This document shows, piece after piece, positions 24,459-31,156 of a stretch of DNA of 38,591 nt. The position numbers were made by a program, and so were the translations under genes. Source of the DNA: Desulforhopalus singaporensis (GTDB taxonomy: Bacteria > Desulfobacterota > Desulfobulbia > Desulfobulbales > Desulfocapsaceae); NCBI RefSeq assembly GCF_900104445.1, contig NZ_FNJI01000036.1:1-38591 (forward strand), given 5' to 3'. A model generated the notes under the pieces. The model did not search any database. It had not been told where the DNA came from and saw only the letters and a program-made list of their open reading frames with translations. How positions within the stretch are numbered: the stretch's first letter is position 1; the number at the start of each line of letters is the position of its first letter.

Positions 24459-24471
24459 GAAGTTATACTTC
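24459..24471. promoter_or_regulatory. 13-base palindrome upstream of the nuclease operon
   Basis: GAAGTTATACTTC is a perfect 5-bp dyad around TAT, five bases upstream of the most distal start of the small acidic gene. It lies where an operator would lie. A TTGAAG hexamer overlaps it on the minus strand, but the -10 is poor. Confidence 0.3.
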
Positions 24472-24481
24472 AATTGCTTGA

Positions 24482-24718
24482 GACTTTGTCAGGAATCCAA
24501 GCTACACCTCTGATATATGGCTGTCAACAGAAAGGATACTGGCAGGAATCAATATCATTAAATATCAGTGTGTTGAGGAGATTTCTCAGTCTTTTATAGG
24601 TACAAGGCTTTGTTGTCTGAGACGCCAACTCGTTGGAGATTGGAGCAGAATTGCTAAGTATAATGGAATGCTTGAAAGAATCTCAAAAATTCAGCACAGA
24701 CTACGGATCTGGTTATGA
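24482..24718 (+). pseudogene. Possible C-terminal gene remnant
   Basis: This part of a 300-base gap has a 78-codon open frame on the plus strand without a start codon. The translation (SDIWLSTERILAGINIIKYQ, then VGDWSRIAKYNGMLERISKI) looks protein-like, with balanced composition. It may be the tail end of a decayed gene. Chance is not excluded, and no family is recognised. Confidence 0.2.
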
Positions 24719-24759
24719 TTCGCATAGAAAAAAATTCTTTAGATTGAATTAAAGAATAA

Positions 24760-27700
24760 TTATGGCCAAATTTCATAATTTACTTCTGCGCTTGTAGCAC
24801 CGCAGGTTAAATCTACTGCCCAATATTGATATATACCAGGTCCTGCATCTGAAGGGATAGGCCATACATGCTCAAATGTTCCGTCAATGTCGATTGATTC
24901 TATCGTCGTTGGGGATAATGATCCATCGGGCCTCCTGAAGTGTAGTTCAGCTAATCCATTAGGGGCAAAATCCCACCCAGATTGATGAAGTGTATCCACT
25001 CCTCTTGTTCCACTTGTAGAGCTAACTTTTGGTGCAAGAGGAGTGATTTCATAATTTACAACTGGGGTGCTGATCTCTGTTGTTAAATCTACTGCCCAAT
25101 GCTGATAAGTGCCAATTGCGGCATCTGAAGGAATTGGCCAAGCATGATCATACATTCCATCTTGGCCAGCTTGTACAATTATAGTAGGGGATTGGGAATC
25201 ATCAGGCCTTCTAAAATGTAGCTCAACTAATCCATCAGGGGTAAATCCCCATCCTGTTTGAATTAGCTCTTCTATGCACCTTGTTCCACTTGTAGAACTA
25301 ACTTGAGGGTCAGGTTCATAGATAAAATGTTCTAGTGCGTTTGATTCATTACCATACTTATCTTGAGCTGCTACTCTATACTCATAATAATTTCCTGGAA
25401 TTAAGGGAGGACCATCATAAGGGAAAAAGGGTTCGCTTGTATTAGAAGGTGGGCTCCAGACCTTTATAAAATCATCACTTTCATTAAATAACCCTATGGA
25501 ATATATAAAGTCAGGCTCGTCAACGCCTGTCCATGTGAAAGTGATGTCACCAAAAGCTGCGCCAGCAGGTTGGAGATTTGTAGCTGTTTGCTCTATAAAA
25601 CGTTCGATGACTGTTTCCTGAGTAAATGGTGGAGTTCCATCTTCTTTTAAACTGATTTCAAAGGTATAAGTTGCTGGCGCTACGGGAGGAATTGACCCCA
25701 AATTACTATGGGATGCGTTAGCCCACTCACCAGGGCTATAAGCTTCATAAACTAGAGGAATTGATCCTATAATGCCTGGTCCTGTTACTATTATCGAATC
25801 TACTAGACCGTCTGGATCATCAGCGAATAAAGCTATATAAAAATCATTTTCAAAATAGAATGAAAAACCATTGACTTCAATTTCAGGCACAATAACGCAA
25901 TTATCAACAATACCATTTGCATTTACATTGTTAACTGCTGGAAAACGATCAAAATTATCCAGGCTTATCTGGCTATGGGTACCAGATGACAAATGAAATT
26001 CATTCGAAAGACCGAGGCCACAAGCATCCACTTGACCTTCAATAAAATTGCCCGAACCCATGGCAATACTATTATTAAGCAATATTGACTCACCATCCAT
26101 CTTTTGACATGATATATCGTAATTTCCGTCCAAATAATATGTACTGATTTGACGATCTTCGGGATCCCCGTCAAGCTGTCCATTCTTATTATTGTCAAAC
26201 CATAAACGATATCCAACTTCACCTGTGGTGTCTAATGGAGTCCATGTTTCAAAAAGGAAATATAAGGTGTTTTCATTTTTTGCCAGTTTGAGACTTTTTA
26301 TGTCAGTACCCTCAGGACAAGATTCTTCTTCACAACCTACAGGTGATAATGCAATGGGGGGAATTTCACTCCAATCGTCAAATAGTCCATCAATTACTAT
26401 GCCTGCATTTGAGATTATCGTTTCCGGGTTACATCCCTCGTCAATATCACCGTATCCTATATCTCCTGGGCATTGATTGTCTTGAGTGTCGCAAATTTCA
26501 GACGCTTTTGGATATATAAATTTATCGTTATCATTACAGTCATGATAGGCAGGGGATCCATCATCATCAGCATCTACACACGATGTAGTAACGTTATATA
26601 TATCTGCAATGTTTATTTCATCTATATAATTCAAATCCACACACGGATCTCTTTCAATGTCTCTTGGAGTAGTCTTAGCCATTACAGGGTTATTGTTTTT
26701 ACAACGAGGGCAAAAATATTTATCGCATTTTTCATCATATTCCGACACGTTACACCGATGAGCCAATCCTAAAGCATGACCAATTTCGTGAAGAGCGACC
26801 TCTTCTATACTAATTTGATTTTCAGCTAATTTGCATGAGCTTGATGTCCAAATGTAATCGTTTGTTAGAAGTTCATTTATATTAAATTCGATTTTATGAG
26901 AAATCTTTGACGTGCGTGCAAAAATTCGTTTACATTCACTCCATGGCAAATCTTTATTCGATTTAATTTCTATATCCACTTCTTCTGATATGTTTTCTTC
27001 TTCAATGAATCTAAGCTTGTTGCCCAAACTTTTTTCCCAAGTTGAAAAAGCTCTTTTTATAGAATCATGAAAATCAGTATTGAGACCAATTATTTTGTAC
27101 TTAACAAGTGAGCATTCTGGAAAATGAGGGCAATTTACCGATAGAGGATTATCAGGGTTTACACAAGCAAGCCATTCAATGACGCCGTAAATAGAAAAAT
27201 GTTCAATATCGACAATAAAGCAATTTAAATATTCATCAAAAAGTGTTGGTACTAGTACCCAATCATTTGTGGTCTCGTCATAATAGTAAAACAACTTATT
27301 CGTAGCTCCACGAGATGGAACTATTAGTTGGATGCTTTTTATAAATTGCAAACTTGTTGGTTGCAACTCAAGGATATATTCGAGACTATAATCTTCAGGA
27401 AGGCTAGGGATGAAGCTCGGACTATTAATAGAAATTAATTTTTTTTCTATCAAAGCCCCTTCAGGGATTACTAATTTGAGATTTTCTAAAGGACTATTAG
27501 GTCTTTCAATTAGAAGAGCCCCCCCCTCCGGCCCAATAAACGCCGCAGCTTCAGCATCTATTTCCTGGTAAACCCCCACACGAACAGTGCCTCCAGGCTT
27601 GCTCTTCAGTTGTACTGCCAGCTCATTCTCACCTTCTAATAGTTGAACTTCAATTTCAACATAATCAACGTTTTGATTAAACATCTCTGGTGTGGTAACA

Positions 27701-27948
27701 TTGACACCGTTAAGAGAAATCATTGTACTGCTTACCTTCTCATTTGTGTCATCATTAGCACCATTATATATTTTCAATAAGGCTGGACCGATCACTCCTG
27801 GGAAAGTTACTGTTTCTGTTACTGGTTCACCCGTGCCTCGCGTGAATGCCCTGTCACTAGGATCAAGACAAGTAACTTCTACCGCAGAAGCGCGGTTAAC
27901 AAAAATACCCAATAACATTAGTATAATTAGAGCGATTCTTTTTAACAT
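24760..27948 (-). CDS. Secreted metzincin protease-like protein with MopE-type metal-binding segment
   Basis: A 1062-residue secreted protein. The start at 27948 (MLKRIALIILMLLGIFVNRASA, a signal peptide) has GAGG upstream, better than the open extension to 28008. Residues to about 270 are beta-rich. Near 390 HEIGHALGLAH is a full metzincin zinc site, and NPVMAK is a likely Met-turn. Then CVDADDDGSPAYHDCNDND and ASEICDTQDNQCPG match the MopE-type metal-binding motif. Later come fibronectin-like regions and two 85-residue repeats starting 'VSSTSGTR', with HWAVDL/YWAVDL ends. It lies behind a GEMM-I riboswitch. Confidence 0.8.
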   Translation of the reverse strand: MLKRIALIILMLLGIFVNRASAVEVTCLDPSDRAFTRGTGEPVTETVTFPGVIGPALLKIYNGANDDTNEKVSSTMISLNGVNVTTPEMFNQNVDYVEIEVQLLEGENELAVQLKSKPGGTVRVGVYQEIDAEAAAFIGPEGGALLIERPNSPLENLKLVIPEGALIEKKLISINSPSFIPSLPEDYSLEYILELQPTSLQFIKSIQLIVPSRGATNKLFYYYDETTNDWVLVPTLFDEYLNCFIVDIEHFSIYGVIEWLACVNPDNPLSVNCPHFPECSLVKYKIIGLNTDFHDSIKRAFSTWEKSLGNKLRFIEEENISEEVDIEIKSNKDLPWSECKRIFARTSKISHKIEFNINELLTNDYIWTSSSCKLAENQISIEEVALHEIGHALGLAHRCNVSEYDEKCDKYFCPRCKNNNPVMAKTTPRDIERDPCVDLNYIDEINIADIYNVTTSCVDADDDGSPAYHDCNDNDKFIYPKASEICDTQDNQCPGDIGYGDIDEGCNPETIISNAGIVIDGLFDDWSEIPPIALSPVGCEEESCPEGTDIKSLKLAKNENTLYFLFETWTPLDTTGEVGYRLWFDNNKNGQLDGDPEDRQISTYYLDGNYDISCQKMDGESILLNNSIAMGSGNFIEGQVDACGLGLSNEFHLSSGTHSQISLDNFDRFPAVNNVNANGIVDNCVIVPEIEVNGFSFYFENDFYIALFADDPDGLVDSIIVTGPGIIGSIPLVYEAYSPGEWANASHSNLGSIPPVAPATYTFEISLKEDGTPPFTQETVIERFIEQTATNLQPAGAAFGDITFTWTGVDEPDFIYSIGLFNESDDFIKVWSPPSNTSEPFFPYDGPPLIPGNYYEYRVAAQDKYGNESNALEHFIYEPDPQVSSTSGTRCIEELIQTGWGFTPDGLVELHFRRPDDSQSPTIIVQAGQDGMYDHAWPIPSDAAIGTYQHWAVDLTTEISTPVVNYEITPLAPKVSSTSGTRGVDTLHQSGWDFAPNGLAELHFRRPDGSLSPTTIESIDIDGTFEHVWPIPSDAGPGIYQYWAVDLTCGATSAEVNYEIWP

Positions 27949-28000
27949 TTTATCGTCCTCAATTTTAGCAATGTATTGATGACATAGATTTTTCAGGTCA

Positions 28001-28046
28001 AAAAACAAAAAAGCCGAGCTACCTTGTAAAAAGGCAACCCGGCTTT
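28001..28046 (-). terminator. Terminator of riboswitch copy 1
   Basis: On the minus strand AAGCCGGGTTGCCTT pairs with AAGGTAGCTCGGCTT (G-U pairs allowed) across TTTACA-type loop and runs into TTTTTTG and more T residues. The 5' arm is the 3' end of the riboswitch aptamer, so ligand binding and termination should exclude each other. Confidence 0.8.
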
Positions 28047-28099
28047 CTCTAAAGATCCGTAGCTTTCCGTCCCTGTCTTGCGGCAGGTTTGGCTTTATC
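28026..28099 (-). ncRNA. GEMM-I cyclic-di-GMP-type riboswitch, copy 1
   Basis: On the minus strand: AAGCCAAACC, a P2 hairpin CCTGCC-GCAA-GACAGG with a GNRA loop, GGGACGGAAAGCT, a P3 hairpin with ACGGATC and AGAGAAAGCCGGG, and GGGTTGCC. This is the GEMM-I fold. The position equal to G20 of the Vibrio Vc2 RNA is G, and the equivalent of the G21-C46 pair is C-G, a compensated change. It lies about 55 bases before the metzincin gene. Because the aptamer's end is also the terminator's 5' arm, an ON switch is expected. Confidence 0.85.
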
Positions 28100-28250
28100 T
28101 TTTAATGTTAAACCATATATTGATTCTTCATTTTACATTGTAATTTTCGTGAAACGCAATACCACAACGTGGTAGTAGCTATAGCTTGTCGAAATTGTTA
28201 GGTAGTTAAGCTAATATTTTTTTGAAATTTGATAAAATCAACGCCCGGTG

Positions 28251-28463
28251 CTACTGGAAAGCCTCCAGATAGCAGATAGTTTGAGAATGAATCTCAGGAA
28301 ACAATTTCCAGCTCGAAATTAGTGAAGAATAGTGCTGGATTACATCGAGCGTAGCATGGTAATACCAGGACCCCTGGCCGATTGATCCTGCAAAAAATGA
28401 AGCATTATAAGGATCGAAGTTCTTCCAGAGAAACCCTTCGTATTGTTGAAATGGCCAATGCAT
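28251..28463 (-). CDS. Short aromatic-rich reading frame, possibly a remnant
   Basis: A 70-residue frame rich in Trp, Tyr, Phe and His (MHWPFQQYEGFLWKNFDPYN). GAGGAG lies ten bases upstream of its ATG, but a different ATG is six bases from the same site and gives only 19 codons. A decayed counterpart may exist near 30.9-31.0 kb, since GATCGAAGTTC occurs in both. It may be a real gene, a remnant, or chance. Confidence 0.3.
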   Translation of the reverse strand: MHWPFQQYEGFLWKNFDPYNASFFAGSIGQGSWYYHATLDVIQHYSSLISSWKLFPEIHSQTICYLEAFQ

Positions 28464-28521
28464 ACATAATTATCTCCTCAACTGTTTGTTACGGTACATG
28501 GTTAAAAAAATTAATGACAGC

Positions 28522-28827
28522 TTATACCTGTTTAAGAACCTTGATTGACAGATCAGTAACAAGGTGTTTTGTTGCTTCTCTGTACGACAGCATATGGGGT
28601 GTTGATAAATGTGCTTTTAAATCCTCTAAACTAGCCCATTTTTCAATTATTGTTACTCTATTCGCATTCAACTCCTGGGGGGCGAAACCTGTTGGAACAT
28701 CAATGGTTGGTGCATACTCAATACATCCTTTCTCTTCAAGAACATTTGGGATGTTGGCTTTGAAAATTTCAATAAATTCTGAGATGTAGCCTTCTTTAAT
28801 CTGTATTGATGCAAGTACATGTATCAT
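28522..28827 (-). CDS. ABM-domain monooxygenase-like protein
   Basis: A 101-residue protein of the antibiotic-biosynthesis-monooxygenase / YgiN type: MIHVLASIQIKEGYISEFIEIF at the start, EKGCIEYAPTID, then EKWASLEDLKAHLSTPHM. These small alpha-beta dimers act on quinones or other aromatics or on haem. AAGGAA lies upstream of the ATG. It is a typical chromosomal housekeeping-type gene, so its place between two secreted-protein genes shows that the cargo region is of mixed origin. Confidence 0.85.
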   Translation of the reverse strand: MIHVLASIQIKEGYISEFIEIFKANIPNVLEEKGCIEYAPTIDVPTGFAPQELNANRVTIIEKWASLEDLKAHLSTPHMLSYREATKHLVTDLSIKVLKQV

Positions 28828-29104
28828 TTGTTTTTTCCTTATTTACAACGCTATGGTATTTATATGAGGTCTATATCATGTATTTGATATTTTTCCGATG
28901 CTTAGTGGTTTGGTGATAAGACATCGCTTTTTCAGGTGCTGCTGAAAAATCACCTATTCTGCTGGAATTCTTTTGACCCGACTGACAAAATTCTACCTGT
29001 GCTACCTAGATTCTTGCAACTTTTTTTGCCAGCTGCCTACGCCTCTTTTATAGCGGGATTCAGTTCATGCGGCAACTCCCCTGACACTGATGGAATCTTT
29101 TCTC

Positions 29105-30526
29105 TTAGTTACAAATGCTAATACTCTCCCCTAATTTTATCAGTTTTTGTCCACTTTCCGGCAAAAGTTGTCCAGTAGATATCTCAGCGTTTATTTGATT
29201 TATAAAGGCGTTAAGCACCTTACATGCTGGAATTGTATGTCCAACATTGGCGAACCGAATAAATGCTTCTAGCTTGACAAGTATAGATTTGCTACTACGT
29301 TCATCCATTGCTCCAGATGATATAAGGTTCCTGATTAAAATCATTATTCTTTCTACTTCTTCCTGGGGCGTTTGAGGAGGGATAGGTACTTCCCACAAGG
29401 TAGCATGAGATTCTATATTATTAGCTATAGAAGCGTGTCCAACAATTTGACCTTGATCATTTATTACTCGATTTGATTGATCACTGTTATTACTAAAATC
29501 CCCTCCTAATGTACCAAGTGCTACCATTCCATTTTCGATTGTCCAAACAAATGATTGATGACCGCTTTCTCCTACAATTTGAGCATAGTTATTTATGTCA
29601 AATGCTCCGCTATCATCAGCAACTGGATCTAAAGAACCAAGTCCGATCATCCCAGTGTCAGCTGCCCATAGAAAAGCGCTCATTTTACCTGAACTCGTTG
29701 TACTATTGCCAACAATTTGGCCAGCATCATTTACTCCTAGAGCCTCACTAAAATCTCCCCCTAAGGTGCCAAGATCTAGCATGCCATCTTCTGTAGACCA
29801 AACAAAAGCGTGCATATCCCCTGATTCAGTTTCACTGCTGCCAACAATTTGGCCTAAGTTGTTTATATCCCATGGATCTGTCCCCTCTCCTCCCAATGTT
29901 CCGATTTCGATCATACCGGTTTCAGCACTCCAGAAGAAGGTTAAACCTCTACCGGAAGATGAAGTAACCCATCCCATTATTTGACCAAGATCGTTGATAG
30001 CGAGTGCTTCACTATAATTCCCTCCTGTTGTCCCAAGATTCACCATACCTGTTTGGGAAGACCAGAGAAACGCTCGATACCCTTCTTGGGTAACGCAATA
30101 CCCCACAACTTGTCCCAAATTATTTATAGGACCTCTTTCACCGGGTTCACAATATTCACTACCTTCAAGTGAACCCAGTTCCATTATTCCAAATTCTTGT
30201 GTCCATTTTATTGCACTTTTTCCAACAGGTAATTGCCTATAACCCGTTACCTGACTTAAGTCATTTATCCCGTTAACCCAAATATTATTACCAAGGTCGA
30301 CCATACCATTTGTCGGTTCCCAAAAAAAACCGTGTCGCTCACCTGAATCAGTTTTGCTCGTACCTATAATTTGTCCAAAATTATTTATTGCTATTGCCAA
30401 GCTATAATTTCCACCTAGGGTCCCAATATCTATAGCTTGGATTTCTTGGCAATAGCCAAGTTGAACAACTATTGAGTAGTAAAAAAGAATTGATACGAAT
30501 ATGAAAGCCGAAGATATTTTTTTCAT
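29105..30526 (-). CDS. Secreted HAF-repeat protein with FIMAH-type C-terminus
   Basis: A 473-residue protein with a signal peptide (FIFVSILFYYSIVVQLGYCQ). It has about seven HAF-type repeats, with the recurring pattern 'GTLGG.(Y/F)S.A..IN..GQI(V/M)G...T.SG..HAF.W....GM.DLGTLGG', a beta-propeller-like array often found in secreted proteins. The last 80 residues, including ACKVLNAFINQINAEISTG, match FIMAH-type C-terminal domains. It lies behind riboswitch copy 2. No enzymatic role is visible; binding or scaffolding outside the cell is likely. Confidence 0.85.
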   Translation of the reverse strand: MKKISSAFIFVSILFYYSIVVQLGYCQEIQAIDIGTLGGNYSLAIAINNFGQIIGTSKTDSGERHGFFWEPTNGMVDLGNNIWVNGINDLSQVTGYRQLPVGKSAIKWTQEFGIMELGSLEGSEYCEPGERGPINNLGQVVGYCVTQEGYRAFLWSSQTGMVNLGTTGGNYSEALAINDLGQIMGWVTSSSGRGLTFFWSAETGMIEIGTLGGEGTDPWDINNLGQIVGSSETESGDMHAFVWSTEDGMLDLGTLGGDFSEALGVNDAGQIVGNSTTSSGKMSAFLWAADTGMIGLGSLDPVADDSGAFDINNYAQIVGESGHQSFVWTIENGMVALGTLGGDFSNNSDQSNRVINDQGQIVGHASIANNIESHATLWEVPIPPQTPQEEVERIMILIRNLISSGAMDERSSKSILVKLEAFIRFANVGHTIPACKVLNAFINQINAEISTGQLLPESGQKLIKLGESISICN

Positions 30527-30612
30527 TTTGGTTTCCGTACTAGAATATTAAACATTGTTTTTCGATATAGTAATTGAAGAAATTTTTTGAGTCGCTCCCT
30601 CCTAGTCTGAAA

Positions 30613-30653
30613 ATAAAAAGCCGAGCTACCTTGTAAAAAGGCAACCCGGCTTT
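30613..30653 (-). terminator. Terminator of riboswitch copy 2
   Basis: The same hairpin as in copy 1 (AAGCCGGGTTGCCTT with AAGGTAGCTCGGCTT), followed by TTTTTATTTT on the minus strand, about 85 bases before the HAF-repeat gene. Confidence 0.8.
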
Positions 30654-30706
30654 CTCTAAAGACCCGTAGCTTTCCGTCCCTGTCTTGCGGCAGGTTTGGC
30701 TTTATC
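30633..30706 (-). ncRNA. GEMM-I cyclic-di-GMP-type riboswitch, copy 2
   Basis: Nearly identical to copy 1, with the same P2 hairpin and GCAA loop, GGGACGGAAAGCT, and ACGGGTC in P3 where copy 1 has ACGGATC. The conserved G at the Vc2 G20 position and the C-G pair replacing G21-C46 are both present. Differences between the copies lie mostly outside paired or ligand-contacting positions, which suggests both are kept functional. Confidence 0.85.
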
Positions 30707-31156
30707 TTTCAATGTTAAACCATGTATTGATTCTTTATTTTACATTGTGATTTTCGAAAAAATCAATACTACATTGTGACGCATGATATAGTTTGATGGA
30801 ATTGTTAGAGAATTGTGATAATATTTTTGTGGAAAAATTTTCAAAAAACAGTGCTCGGTGCTATTGGAAGGTTTTCAGATCGAAAATAACTTGAGAATGA
30901 ATCAATGGAGGCTATTTATAGATCGAAGTTCGGAAGAGTCGGTTCCTGCTTAAATGAATCAATACCATCGAATGTCATTCCAGTTGGTTGATTCTTGTCT
31001 CCACTGCACTATTGTGGATCTTAGTAGTCAAGAGGTAAATAAATAGGTTATTGCAAACGATAAGGGAGGCATGCTACAAGGAACGAATAATAAAGATCCA
31101 TTATCACACAGGACAATTCTTTGAATGTTTATTTATTCTGGAGTAACCAAGTCGAA

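Larger units (their letters stand above)
27949..28250 (-). promoter_or_regulatory. Leader region of the metzincin gene, duplicated in part at 30.6 kb
   Basis: This 302-base stretch has no gene. It contains the riboswitch, its terminator and, upstream of the aptamer, AT-rich sequence where the promoter must be. About 145 bases from 28005 to 28150 are nearly identical to 30615-30757, and weaker similarity continues to about 28300/30910. I could not assign -35 and -10 boxes with confidence. Confidence 0.6.
30527..31156 (-). promoter_or_regulatory. Leader of the HAF-repeat gene and gene-free spacer
   Basis: No gene is seen in these 630 bases. The first 230 hold the riboswitch, its terminator and the promoter region. 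From about 30860 to 30990 the sequence is a worn copy of 28250-28430, with shared GATCGAAGTTC and TTGAGAATGAATC. The last 150 bases show nothing I can name. The arrangement points to an old duplication of a riboswitch-plus-promoter cassette. Confidence 0.6.

Noticed and set aside
24114-24599. 161-codon plus-strand frame over the nuclease start
   Set aside because: It crosses the start of the SNase gene and its coupled partner in antisense, and its composition is Ser/Leu/Cys-rich without motif.
28936-29121. Plus-strand frame in the spacer next to the HAF-repeat gene
   Set aside because: No ribosome site, it overlaps the end of the HAF gene, and no family resemblance. The minus strand there (PSVSGELPHELNPAIKEA) also looks faintly protein-like, but I could not support either.
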